The position numbers and the translations under genes are program-made. The notes below the pieces were generated by a model. The model searched no databases and was not told the origin of the DNA. It saw only the letters and a list, made by a program, of their open reading frames with translations. This document shows positions 49,537-62,390 of a stretch of 64,000 bases of DNA, one piece after another. Each line of letters starts with the position of its first letter. Position 1 is the first letter of the stretch. Source of the stretch: Pipra filicauda (Eukaryota; Chordata; Aves; Passeriformes; Pipridae); the NCBI RefSeq assembly GCF_003945595.2, contig NW_024104532.1:6447501-6511500 (forward strand), in the 5' to 3' direction.

Positions 49537-49795
49537 ATCATAGAGTTACAGAATCATTTAGCTTTGGAAAGACCTTTAAGATCATCAAATCCAACTGTTA
49601 ACCCAGCCCTGCTGAGTCCACCACTAAAACGTGTCCCTAAGTTCCCCTACACGTCTTAAATACTTTCAGGGATGGGGACTCCACCACGTCCCTGAGTAGC
49701 CTGTTCCAATGCCTGACAACCCCTGCAGTGAATAAATGTTTCCTAACATCCAATCTAAACCTCTCATGGTGCAACTTGGGGCCACTTCATCATCT
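49537..49795 (-). mobile_element. CR1 LINE, 5'-truncated 3' end
   Basis: Read on the plus strand, the text runs TCATAGAGTTACAGAATCAT, GACCTTTAAGATCATCAAA, AACCCAGCCCTGCTGAGTCC, AGGGATGGGGACTCCACCAC, AGCCTGTTCCAATGCCTGAC and then CTAACATCCAATCTAAACCT. This is the reverse complement of the well-known 3' region of avian CR1 non-LTR retrotransposons, so the element points to the minus strand with its 3' end at 49537. It lacks the reverse transcriptase region and is dead. The start on the far side is approximate. The open frame at 49736-49933 begins inside it. Confidence 0.93.
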
Positions 49796-52019
49796 TCCTC
49801 TGACTATGGAAGAGAATCGGGGAATATGAAGTTCCCAAAGTTAAAGCTGGGCTGTGAAAGTCTCAGTTTCATTCAAAAGGAATGTGGAGACTCAAAACAG
49901 AGACCATTCATTTCAGGAATGGTGGAGCTGTAGAAATTTAGAGAAGTTACGATAAGAACTGCATCTCCAGGCTTAAAGAAAAAGACAGAAAAGGAAACAT
50001 ATTTGTACCCAATTAACTTCCTGTATCTGGTCTCAAAGCTTCTTTCAGACTAGTAGCTGAATAGCAATGCTAATTTTGCACATTTTATAGGACTCTGTAA
50101 TTATTACAACATATCCATAAAAATCTCATGAGGTGAAATGGAAATTATCTGTAATGTATTAGCTACTTTTGCAATCATAGTGTGTGAGAGAATCATGCTT
50201 GACTGGGATAGGAAAAAGAAATAAAAAACTCAGGCGTATAATATTTCTACTGCTTGCTATGAGGGATTCTTATTCATAAATATATCAGCTTTCCTTGAAG
50301 AGTTTGGGAATCCAGCATTATGATTATATTTTTCATTAAAATTTTTGAATTGTGATGAGAACTTAATTAAATGTCTCACACAAAACCATAAAAATATAGA
50401 TCTATTTTAGGGCTGAGTCCATTTTTAATGACTTACTGTTGAAATGCTCTATCTGACTTCTTGCACCCACTGGGTGGCTGAGCTTGCCCTTGTATATCAG
50501 TTCATATTTCAGAAATAGAGCATATTAGCACTATGAAGTGTAATGAATAACACAGGGGTCGAAAATATTCCTTAGCTCTCATTCCTGAACTCTTTTATTT
50601 TAGGCATGATGTGCATGGGAGGCAGTGAAGGTTTCCTCTCTGAACCCTGGCTCTTATAGAGAAATTCTATTGAAAGCATCCTGTATAAAAAAGTGACAGA
50701 ATTTAGGACCCATATTCAGCTAAGTTTCACTATCTGTTTTTCATGTTATACATCACAGCAATAAGTCATATGAACTCATTATGCTCTGTTGTTGCCTTTA
50801 TGGGTTACTTTATTACCTTCTTAAATATTCTAGACTGGTCAGAATGCTCTTCATATCAGAGCACTGTTGAGAAATCCACAGAATGCTGCTGTGGACCAGG
50901 TGTTGGTCAATATGGACACTGCTAGAAAGAGGCCAATTTGTACCTCACACCACTGTAAACTACAAACTGGCTGCATAGGAGTTGATGCCAAGACAGAAGA
51001 GATTCTGCATTCATGTAGTCTCATTTCAGAGATTATTAGAAGACTGGAAAGCTTGTATTAAATTAACATACATTTGAGCAGCTCCAGCTGTGGATATTTA
51101 AGGTGGAACTGGCTTTCCAACCTGAAAAAACCACAGATCTATGTCTAATTTTCTGACACTGATCCCCTTGGAGTTTATGAAGTGGTCAGCTTCAGGGGAG
51201 TCAGGGGACACTGTGTGGATGAAGTTTGTGAAGTTATGCCATTCCAGAAGCACCAAAATGGTCGAGATAAGTGCAGAACTGCCTTCCTCTACATGAGTGT
51301 CTCCTCTGCCACTAAAGACAACAGACAAGACAAAGGGAGGACAAGACAAGAAGAAGACAAAGAGAGGGAACGGATAATAAGAATTGAAAAAGAGAAGATA
51401 GGGATAAATGTAAAGCACAGCGTAGCCTGTAGAAAAAGTAACAGAGTGGCACTGTGTGACTTGCTTATAATATTTTGAAATACAATGAGTTAATGGGTGA
51501 CAGGCTCTGGTACTGGAAGAGAAGAAAAAGGAGGCTTGAACAGGTTTGAGTTTTCCATGATCAATTGAATCTAAAAGACAGTGTGCTTATGGGAAGACCA
51601 TAAAAGGTGTTTGTCTGTGTGCATTTTGGATACCTGTTTTGCCTGCCTGGCTTTGCAGACACAAAGCTGCATATTTCAATATGTAAGTGAAGTCTTCTCT
51701 GTGTCATGTTATTTTTTTTTAAAGAGAGATTGAATAGTGCACATGTCAAGAACTGAGAATCCTCTGCATTTTCTTTCGAGCCTTTGTGTACATGATGAGC
51801 TAGAATAACCTCCCTGAACTGAATTATCCTTCCATACTATGGTTCAGTGAATATCATTATATTTCAGCACAGCTTGAGTGATTTTTAATGCCAAAAACAT
51901 CGGCAAGAAATACAAATGTTACAAAAATATTGAAACAATACCATTAAAAAAAACTCTGGGATCATAAATACTTTACTTTGCAAGGTCTGGAAGGTCAACA
52001 TAGCTATAGTGTGGAAAAT
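49796..52019. other. AT-rich non-coding DNA
   Basis: A purine-rich stretch lies at 51305-51410 (GACAA and GAAGA motifs). Overlapping opposite-strand frames at 51098-51478 give products that I do not recognise. No exon or repeat family is supported. Confidence 0.5.
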
Positions 52020-52235
52020 TAAAATGCTCTCTGTGTGAATGCCTTCAGAAAAAAATAAAAAGGCAGCGTTTTACCCTAGAAATTCAGAATTCCTATCTGA
52101 AACTGGTTAAAAATAAATGCTATTTTCCTGGTAGCTGAATCTGATGAAATTAATTCATCCATGAATTAATTTTGTGTTTGTTAGCTGCATCTTCCTAAAT
52201 AGAATATAATTAGAGCAGCATTAGAGAAGGTAGAA
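52020..52235. promoter_or_regulatory. Candidate conserved non-coding block with long homeodomain dyad
   Basis: At its centre is a perfect dyad at 52147-52172: a 12-base arm ending TAATTCAT, the spacer CC, and the mirror-complement arm starting ATGAATTA. It carries two facing TAATT homeodomain cores. Nearby are TTCAG...CTGAA (52083-52101) and further TAATTA cores. No low-complexity decay or coding frame occurs. An enhancer role is inferred. Confidence 0.35.
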
Positions 52236-54659
52236 AATCAGTGACAGCTTTCATGTAAGCGATGCAGTGCAGCAGGTAACACACATCAGCCTAAGGTTTT
52301 GACAGAGTGAAATCAAATGTGCACAGGCCACAACTGATGTTTGTGACAAGCTTTGAATTTGGAAGCCGTTCCCTTTGCAACCAGGTGTTCTGTCAGTGCA
52401 CAGCCAGCCTGTCACAATGCACAGGAACACAGGGAGGGGGGAGAGGAAAAGCAAAGGAGTTGTGCTGCACGTTGCAGATTGCTGTGGTGGAGGTGAACAA
52501 TTAATATTTTCTGTGGTCCTTCTTTGTTCTCAGTTACTACTTGGCAACTGGAAACTTGTCTTCACCCATTGATCTTGGATTGTTGTTCTCTCCCTTGGAG
52601 GTCTTGCTTGGTTTCAGTGTTCCCCACAGCCATTCCCATCCCTAAGTGGCTTGGGCTCCTTAAAGAATCACCGTCACAGGTAGTGGCAAAAAGCAGGTAT
52701 CAGTATAAATTTGTGAAAGTGTGGCAAGACTCACTCTAGTACTTAGTACATAGATGAAGCATACATAGGAAAATTGGGTTAGAATCAATTTAGAATGATT
52801 TGCATGGAGGCTGGGGAAGCAAAAGGTAAGGTGCAAAGGATGTGGACACAAAAGGTAAGGGTGCAGAAGGATTTAGCAGTACTTAATTATTAACTAATTT
52901 AACATTTAAAAAGTGGTTCAATAGGATTTGCTACAATTATAGCTATGACTTCAGCGTAGACTCGTGAGAGCAACATTCATACCATCATCAGTTCACACAC
53001 AAGCACGCAGAGAGATGTGTACATCTATACCTGTGTGTGTAAAGGTACCTCTCAGAAATGCCCTTTGGCTTCAGTGAAATACTCATGGCAATTCCCTTAG
53101 TGTTTCCCAGCAGGCAGGGGCTGCACCTCGAGGAGTGTGTGTGGGTATCAGCTTGGGCTACAATCCATTTCTTCAAAAGGCCTTGTAACAGTGATTACCA
53201 TTTCACCTGGGCTATGATTCAGGTAAAATAATCACCAAAGTTAACAATATTTTCAGTATTTTCCAGCTCCTGGCAATACATTGTGTTCTGTTTTCCAAGA
53301 ACATCATCTTACAATGTCTTAAAAATTTCCCTCCTGGGTGTTTTCTGCCTAGGTGTCCAGAGGGAGAGCTATGAGAAGGATTCAGGAGCAAGCCTCTCAA
53401 CATTATATGTTGAGAGCAATATATATATATATTATGTCTTGGAACAGCAGTTAAGTATTATATTTCAGGAAATAGGAATCTTTATTTACAGATTGATTTT
53501 TAACTTAGCTTTTATTCTAAATGGAATCAAAGGCTACCTTCGTTCAGCCTTTGACTCTGTTCTTCACATACAAGCTCTGATGCCCCTGCAGTAGCATTCC
53601 AGCAGTTTTATGCAGGAATACTCACAGTGATGTGGGTGACAAGGCAGGGTTTGATCTGCCCTGAGGCCAGAGGAGATGAGAAGATGCAGCCATAGTCTTG
53701 TTCTCCATGCTGGCCTGTATAAAAGCTGACAGCAGGATGTTGGAACAGGAGCAGTGGTGGCACCAGTACTGAGGAAAGTGCTGTGCTGGTGTAGTAGAGG
53801 CACATCCATGGGATACAGCAATAAGAAACCTCGATAACATTTGTCCATCATTCTTCACCCTGATTTAAACACCATTGGCTTTTTTTTTTTTTCCCCAATC
53901 CTACATTATAGCAACAAACAGAAAAACCTCCACAGTTTTGTGTAAAAATTGCCATTAATCATAATTCCTAAATTTGGCTGAAGCCTGAACCTTCTATAAA
54001 GCTATCCTACCTTGTACACAAGCACATATGATTTAAGAATAGTGTGTAGGGGTAGAACCACTTGCTAAAAAGTTTTTTCCCTCCCTTTGTATTGCCTGGA
54101 AAATGTAAGGCAATTTCTTCACAAATAGAAAATACATTAAAAGGAATTCAAAAGGAAAGAAGTCTTTATTGCCTCAGAATTATCCTGATATTTTTTTTTT
54201 TTGCCTTAACCTCCCCATAGTGGTACATTTTGCAAACACTGAAAAGCCTTCCCGGCCTTTTAAACTAAGAACTGCAGGCAAACAGCTGATGCCGTAAAAT
54301 GAATCAGGGTTGAACTTCTTCCGTGGCTGCTTCTATTCCGGGTAATTATGCCATCAGCAGGAATAACATTTACTCCCACTGAAAGCGGAAAAAGCCAGAG
54401 ATGCTGTCTTGGTCTATAAGCTGGTGGAAGCTGCATGTGCTGCAGAAGGCACCAGATTCCTCACAGGTAACCCTGTGCCCTGTGGCAGGACAGGCAGGCA
54501 CGTTAGAGCAAGTCAGCTGGCTCATAAATTATTGCAATTTATGAAGTTGTTCTGCCAGGAGAACTTAAGTACAGTTTTTCCTCTGTTCTGCTCAGATAAA
54601 AATTATATCTCTGATTTGCAAAATAGAGCTGTTGGCCATTCCTAAGAATGCCATGACAC
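52236..54659. other. Non-coding DNA with minor tandem repeats
   Basis: It contains a diverged 29-bp tandem duplication beginning AAAAGGTAAGG (units 52821-52849 and 52850-52878), an (AT)7 run (53419-53432) and a 13-T run (53880-53892). Several overlapping frames at 53564-53858 on the minus strand are compositional. No gene is supported. Confidence 0.5.
52821..52878. repeat. Diverged 29-bp tandem duplication
   Basis: AAAAGGTAAGG starts both units. The remainders (GTGCAAAGGATG against GTGCAGAAGGAT) differ by an inserted G and a few substitutions. Confidence 0.6.
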
Positions 54660-54990
54660 CTGTTCAGGTTGCAATAACTGCCTTTGAACAGAACTCACTT
54701 TCTCTCCTCTTGGGCTCATATTAGAGAATTTGTTGTTTACCAGCTGTATGGTGAAATTATTACACCAGCTGGTACATATTTCTTTGTACCATATCAAATT
54801 AATTATCAGTGTTTTAGACCTTGGAAGGGCACAAGTAATTACTTTGCATATCAACCTTGTGAAACCTGATAAGTTTCATTAGGGAAATCCTGCATTTTTT
54901 CCAAATCCTATATGAAGCATTATGCATAATGATTTTAAAATGCCACGATGCTTATGCAAATAAAAGCTCTACATGGACAACAGTGATTTT
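54660..54990. promoter_or_regulatory. Candidate enhancer-like block: E-box dyad and POU octamer
   Basis: TACCAGCTG (54738-54746) and CAGCTGGTA (54766-54774) form a 9-base inverted repeat containing two CAGCTG E-boxes. It overlaps a second dyad, TGGTACA/TGTACCA (54770-54776 and 54785-54791). Downstream lie ATGCATAAT (about 54922-54930) and an exact POU octamer ATGCAAAT (54954-54961). Dense, non-repetitive, AT-rich sequence like this is typical of deeply conserved developmental enhancers. Function and conservation are inferred. Confidence 0.35.
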
Positions 54991-57900
54991 CTTTTTCTTG
55001 GCTTAAGACACAACACTCACTCAGAGGGGTTGAAAGCCATTGACTGCTGGTCATTACTAATTTAATAAGCAGCCCTCACAGTTCTTGCAGGTACAAAGGA
55101 ATCTGGCTTTACATGTGTAATATGCAGTGTGGAGAAAATACTCAGTGCTGTTCTCTTTGAAACTTAGAGGACAGCTATTAAAGTTTTATGGTTCAAATTA
55201 AAATTTAAGATTAAAATACAAGATCAAAAGAATCAATTTTTCTTCTCAATGCTATTAGGAATAAGCCTTTTGGAACAGAGGGGCTCAATGGCTTAAATGC
55301 CATGTCCTCCTCCTCCTCCAGAGAGCCAGATTAGAACTAATCACAGCTCACTATAGGAACGTAACTTTTTGTATTTTTTTTTTTTTTCAAGAGAAGAACA
55401 AGCTTTTATTACTTTTTAATGTATTATGCTATTGTAGAGTCATAAAGTAGTAAGTACTGCTTGGAAACCAGGGTGACAGTTCTTGAAGAAGGAGTTTGTT
55501 TCATGAGCAGAAGGGAAATCTGCCGTTGTGATACAGTTCAAATGAGTTGGAGGATGCCAGAGGATTTGCTTCTTTGTCAAAGCAAAGGGGAGCAAGGGGA
55601 GGCTCATGCAGTAGCTCGGTCTGATTAATAACTACCAGAGTGCCCATTTTTCTAAGGTTTCATGCCATTAATATGTCTCCCAGTGTCAAATCTGGTTGCC
55701 ATTTCTCTTGTAAGACACTTTAATAATAAACTGTAAAATCAATGGCACACAGAAGCAACCTTATAAGGTGAAAGTGCCTTGCTATATCTTAACTTGAAAC
55801 AAATCTCCTTTCTGGCTTATGTATTACTTTGCTGAAACTTTACTCTGTAGCTCAGTTGTAAGAACCTGTTTGTGTTGTTCCTGAAGAGCTATTTGTCACT
55901 GGGAGGCACAGTGAAGTCATAACCAGTTCTGTGACATAGATCACAAAAGAGGTGGCAGAGGGTTGCTTAATTTCATCATGGAACTGCCACAGAACTTGTC
56001 ACGATTGCTGGAAGTGCTGCTACTGACTTCAGTAGAATTTGGATAAGTCCTCATAGGCACAGCTCTCGTGGGAGCCTCTTGGAACAGTACAAGGTCTGAC
56101 AGTGAACACGGTGTTGGTTGCAGGTAACTTCAACAGCTGTGCCCTGTGCTGGGGAACAGACTCAAGCCAGAATGTGCTCAGGGCTTCTCTCAGCCTTTAA
56201 TAAGTAAATAAAACATAAATATATGCAAAATTTACCTTATTCCTGGAAGTTCACAAACACTAACTCATTAGTCAAGCAAAACCTCACCAAGCTCTGCCAT
56301 CTGGCAAATAGTTATTCACCCATTTCAATAAATGGATGAAATCTGTTAGTTTCATTTTTATGCAAAATGTGCATGTACCTCTTGTTTTCTCCCACGACTT
56401 TAGGCTGAACCATGACAGCTACAGTTCTAGGATATTTTTTAAAACTGCAGAAACTATGGCATTGATATCATGTAAAGAAAACAGTTTTCACAGTACTGAG
56501 CAAGCAGAATTAAGTCTTTATCGTGCATTTATAAATATTCAAATCCTAAAGCAATAGAAAATTATTTAAGCTCCTGTTATTTCATTGAGGAGCTTAAGAT
56601 GACTGGATGACCAGCATGAAATGCATCGTAGCATTAATTGAACAAATACAGAACTGGATTACTCCGAATCTGTAGAGAACTGCAGAATAAAGGACATTAT
56701 CAAGGATTCAGTGGCAAATTCCCCTTACTGACAAGCATTTGTTATAACAGTGAAAGGAAAGCCCTGCATGAAAACCATAAGCTGCAAAATTCATTAAGAA
56801 AGATCCTTTCAAAATGAGGCCTGGGAGACCCTCTCTTATTGTGGAAGCCAAAGCATAGCCATCTGTGGTTACTAGTTTTTCAGACTTATGTATCATTGAA
56901 GCTAAATTGATGAAGAGCCTGACTATGCTAAAGCGGAGACAGAGAGGGAGAGAAAAGGGGTTTTATACAAGGAAAGGAAAAATGGACTGAGATCAATGAA
57001 AGAAGAGGAGATAAGAGAATAAATAAGAAAGAAAAAATATTGTTACCTCTATAGATGGGGAAAGGAAGGATTGACTAGAGGAAAAAGATCAATTTCTGGG
57101 GATGAGATCAATATATTTACACCTCATATCTCATATAGGTTCTCTTTTTGTGTTTACAAGAGTAGGGATTGTCATTCCTCTCTATAGGAGGACAAATATC
57201 CAACATGTAGAAAGTAAGGTGCCTCCTACCAGAACAGGCAGACAGGTGTAGCAGCTGTGACAGAACGATTTCTCTCTATCATTGATCACGTGGTTCAAGT
57301 GCCATGTGTAAAATAAACCCCAGTGTCTGGTTTGCCATCCTTTCCCATGCAAGGAAATGCAGAGGAGCAGCAAACTTGATTGTTTTTCTAGGTGAAACTA
57401 ATGACCACAGATTTAATCACAGGCAAGTAGGTGATAACACAATCTGCTGTCCATTTGGCCTTTAGTCCCTTATAGCTGATGGGAACTATTTAGAATTCAG
57501 GTAAGCTCTGGTGAACTTCACCTCTTGAATTAACATATTGGTTAGTTTATAACCTAAATGTCAGCAATTTTTCATCAGATCATTGCTACATGACTTACAT
57601 CACTAAAGGGATATTTTGGAATGATGACCCAACACTGGGTGCTGCCTCTCTGAGTTCGGTGGAACTGTAATCACCTGGTTCAGTAGAGGGAAAATAACAT
57701 TTACATTTCTTTTCAATATATTTAGCTGAGATGCCTTTTTCCAATATACTTTACTTTAGTATTTATCTTTGTCTTTGACCTGGTAATAAGAGAAATCAAA
57801 ATTCAACTGGGTAGGCTTTGGTTGCATGGTTGCTTTGATGAGAGTTAGATAATCCAACTGGAGGAGCCCAGAACCATTCAGATGGGACGTGATGGGATGG

Positions 57901-60900
57901 AATGGGGGTTGTCAGTTCCCAGGCAGTCTCAGTAGCTCTTGCTGAAGCTGTAGTGGAAGATGTTTTGCTTTATTATAATGTAGGACTTATTGTGTCTAAT
58001 GAGGGCTGAAATTTCACCTCAGTACAGCTCTGGATATGGGAAAGAAAAGTGTCTATTTTTCCTTCCAGGGAAAATTTCCATTACAGTGATGGTTAGTCCG
58101 TGAAAGACTATTTTACAGCGTACTTAAAGAACTGTTATATTCGTTGTTAGACTGAATGAGTTTTGTTTACCCACTAAGTATTTGGATTTAAATTTGGGTA
58201 CTGTTCCTCTAGTTCCTGCAGCATGAGACCTTAGCCAGGAGGACCTTGGCAGCTGCAGTACAGTGAGTCTAAAGGGTGGACTAGAAAATGAAGTGTGGTA
58301 GATGATTTCTGTGGCAGGATGAAGTGGATTTTGGAACTCAGAGAGAGAAGGGTAGATGGCAGTATTTGAATTTTCTGCCTTTGTTTAATAGAATACGAGA
58401 GAAAGGAAAATAGGAATGACTGGGTAGTAACAAGGAGCATCTTCCTCATTCAGGAGCTGATACAGGTGAGATGAAATGTGCCAATGAGACATTTGTGGCT
58501 TTATTGGGGAGTACTGTGAACCATGGCAAGCACCATATAAAATCAATATGCGGGTGGACTAAACAACAACCTACCTGTAAGCTGAACAGTCTGAGAACTG
58601 AATAGTCATTAACACAGTCAGACTTCATAATGCTCTTGGAATTGCTAACTTTATTTTAGTGGAAAATTAACCTACTTGATGTGGATGCAGTGGCTCATTC
58701 TTTTGATTTACACCTAGCTATTCCCACGATAATAAAACATTAATACTCTGAATCTTTCATTTGGAAAATATTCAGTGTAATAAACTATGCATTAAGGTAT
58801 CTGCTTACTTTTTTATTCTCTAGTTCTTTGGAGTTTTCATTTCACTTATGCCAGTTTTTCATTTTGTTTTTGAAATTAACTCTCCAGCAATCCATTTCTC
58901 TTATATTCCTTCTAAGGCAACAGAATCTTAAATTGCTGACAAAGTATATCCAGTGAAGTAGCCAGTAGTTAATATATTTAAACCCCAAATCCCTAGAAAA
59001 GTTTTTACTGAGAAGAAGAAGCCCTTAAATGTGATTTGTTTTTTGAGGTTTTGCATTGGGGTTTTTGTTGTTGCGGGTTTTTTTGAGATTTGTACAATAT
59101 GCCTTTACTTTTACTGAATGCACTATTGAAAGGTACAAAGATAATTTAAAACAAACTTTTACAGATGTTTACCAGAACTTTTGTAACAGTTGACTGACAA
59201 TTCAAAGTCTTATGTTGATAAGGTTTTCAACTAGAACTGAAAGTTCTTGTTTTCTGTTCATACATCAAGAAGACTTCTTTCACAATGTAAAATATATCCA
59301 TGCAGAGACTTTGTAGATAGAAAAATGGCCAGAAGATCAATAATTGCTACGTGGGCTGGACTCAGCTGAAGTCCAAGAAAAGACAGAGGAGGGAAAATGC
59401 GAGTGAAAGGAATAAATTAACAGACATTTGTGGCAAAGGGAGTGTTAAGCCAAGGTAACACTGGCAGGAGCAGCTCATCCAAGAATAACTGTGCACATGG
59501 CATGGCCACAATTCCCTGTACCACCTTTGAACAGCTTGTTAGATGTGTTAGACCCGTAAGAGCATGGTCTGCCCGAGCTGCTGCCCCAAAGGTATCTCAT
59601 TTAGGATGCCACAGTGGCGTGGCTGAGCTGTTCCTGCTGTTCCTGGCAGGCTCCTTGGATCTGGCTAAGGTGCACATGCAAAGCATATAAGTCATGAAAA
59701 AGGATCTTGGTGGAAAAAAATGAACAAATCAAACAACTGCCAAAATGAGTGTTTAAATACCCATGAAATTCACCAATAGTCATCAAAATTTCTCTCCCTT
59801 ATTCCATGGCATCAGTGCTGTTGGAAAATTACTCCAGAGATGAAAAAAAATTATCTGAGAGTTGCATTTATTCTCAGAGATTCTTCAAATTGTTATTGGA
59901 GATTTGTGAATAAAGAGTTTTATCAACTATTTTTACTATTGCATGTACATAGTTCTTTATTAGAAAACATAGGCTTCTGAAATAAAAAAAAAAGTTTGAG
60001 TTGGTTCTTAAGACCACTGAGCTACTTCAGAAAACTTCAGCTCCAGAATCAGTGGTGTCCAAATCAACATTTTAATGGGTACTCGTATTCCTGCTCACTG
60101 CTTGGAGAGGGAGGGTCCCCAGCTCAGAGAAATCAATCCAGATGCTTCTGCTCAGTTTGGTGGGATTCAGATTAGATCCATTGCAAAGTTGGATCGGGGG
60201 CTGAAGCAGCAGAGTGAACCTTTCCCCAGGGGGGAGGTGTTGCCATACAGAACGTGCAGAACTCACCACAGAGCACGGGCACAGTCCATGTCTGTGAGAG
60301 AATCTCTGTGGAGAGCTGAAAAGAACACTGGGTTTTACATTTTCAACCAAGGAAGTTACTTCAAGTGCATTTGATTAAACAGAATATTTCATTTACTGTT
60401 TTAATAATAAATCATACACACTGAATAAATGTAATATTTGTAATACCATTAAAATGTAATTTCTTCTGTACTGTGAGTGAATTACATGATAGGTGTAACA
60501 TACTTTTTCTTTGTTCTTGGTAGAGTTTTAGCATGTAATTATTTTCCAATTATCTGACTGTTTCTTGAGCATTTTAATCCTTTTTGGAGGAGTTTCATTT
60601 CAGTGGGAACAAGGGCTTTAAATGCCACTAAAGGTGTGGGCTTAGTCCTAAAATTCTTACCAGTCATTGTTTTTCAGTGGTAAATAACTCCAAAATGTAT
60701 GGCCTCATGTTAATTTTCTTGTCATCAAGCCAGCGATGCCAGTTTGTGTCTGCTGAGGCCATGATCTCGTGGTCCTGCTCTGGATTGTGTTCTGATTTTT
60801 AGGATTGGTCAAGGTGTTGTGTATTTCAAAAAGACTTAAACCTTGTATTGTACTTGGCAGTACAACACTGTTTTCCTGTTGGAGGTAGGATGACGATTTG

Positions 60901-62180
60901 AAATGAGTTGATGCTATTTCCTCACAGCTCAGAATTTGGTAGCAGTGAGGTTGCTGATAAAGCTGATTAATTAATATATTACTTTGTAAGCTTTATTTGT
61001 TTAATTCTGGGATGAGAGAAGAAGGAGCTGCCTCCCACATAATAGCCATCTTTTACATCCTCTCTATTTTATTTCTAATACTCTTTATGTTTGTAAAGCT
61101 TATGTCTTCCTTTTTATATCCTGATGCTTGTAGTCTGTTTGAAAAGATACAGAAAAGTAACAGCTACATATTTTTGTGTTTTTCGGTATGTTTATCACAC
61201 ATGACCATGAAATTAGCAGATTACATTTTTTATTAAAGTAAAATAGGCTCTTGCAAGTTCTTTATAAAAGTGAAACAGAATTTTATGCAGCTGTTATTTG
61301 TAATGTTATGAAAATTATACATTTATAAACTAATAGAAGTCATATATTCACAGTAGGAATGGTAAGTTACAGAACAAGGACAGTTGCAGAGAAAAGAACT
61401 ATATGGAAATAGTAATTTTATTTGTAAAAATATCAAAGTAACTTAGGAAAGAATGAAGCTTCTTCATCTCTAGATAAATTTTAAAACTGTCATGGTTTTC
61501 AACTTTTTCAGCACTTATTGTCTTGTTCAGATCTGTAATTGTAAAATCTCTGTTTTTGCTTTATTGTCATGGTCATTTATGTTTTCATTCTAATACAAGA
61601 AAAAAGATCTGTCTAGAAGCAAGTCAGTGTTTTCCAATAAGTACTTAACAAGCAGTTAAATATTATTTTATGAATTTTTCAGTGGATATTACAGTGCAAC
61701 TATTAACCAAAATAAGGAAAGAGTAGCTACTTCTTTATTTATTTATTGTTTCTTTAGAAACACTGCGGAGAACATTTTCTCAGTGTTCAAGGGCAGTCAT
61801 TGCTAGAATAAACAGGGATCCTTTATTCTGTCAAATGAAAAATGGAAACATTTTATGGAATTGACACTGTCACCACAACAACCTTGCTTAAATAATTAGT
61901 TGTCCTTACTCAGATATGGGATCATTGACTTGGTGGATATCAAACTGACAAGTCATCCTGTTAAATTTCAGTTTGTTAGTTCCTATTAACAATTACTTTT
62001 ATCATTCTCTCACAGTATTTTGATATATGCATTTGGTGTTTCTGATATCAGTTAAGCAATTGGAATTTTTTTTCATTATTTCTGATTTCTTTGTGCTTTA
62101 ATTCACACATTAAAGTTTACCTCAGTACTTACCATGTATTTATAAACACCACTGTTCCTGATTTTTAATTAATTTTTCAG
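54991..62180. other. AT-rich non-coding DNA
   Basis: About 7 kb with no supported gene. It holds T runs (55374-55387; near 59073-59082) and a purine-rich stretch at 56930-57085. Parts with complex, non-repetitive texture (55640-55760, 56580-56930, 58620-58800, 60360-60500) could be constrained. The frames at 59430-59690 (+) and 60072-60374 (both strands) are unrecognised and lack splice context. Confidence 0.5.
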
Positions 62181-62252
62181 AGGATCTCATTGCATTCTAC
62201 AGGCAACAAAAAGCAGACTCTGTTGAAAAGCTGTTACTTTTTTGTTTCTCAG

Positions 62253-62390
62253 AACACACCGAGTGCAGACAATTTAAACCCCGGAGAGATGCTGAACCAA
62301 GAGGGTTTTTGGAGACTGTGTGACCTGATGTGTGTTCAGCCCCAGCGAAGGCTTCTTATCAGAGACTGGTGTCTTCCTCGGGAAGCAAAG
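62253..62390 (+). other. Best candidate internal exon, 138 bp (46 codons)
   Basis: The acceptor is TTACTTTTTTGTTTCTCAG ending 62252 and the donor is GCAAAG|GTAGGA at 62390/62391. The 138 bases are a multiple of three, open in one frame (phase 0-0) and clearly richer in GC than the flanks. The peptide includes GEMLNQEGFWRLCDLMCVQP and has three Cys and two Trp. The other two plus frames hit stops. A second acceptor-like site upstream (AATTAATTTTTCAG ending 62180) would lengthen it in the same frame by exactly 24 codons, to 210 bp. I do not recognise the protein family. Internal coding exon, lncRNA exon and chance all remain open. Confidence 0.35.
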
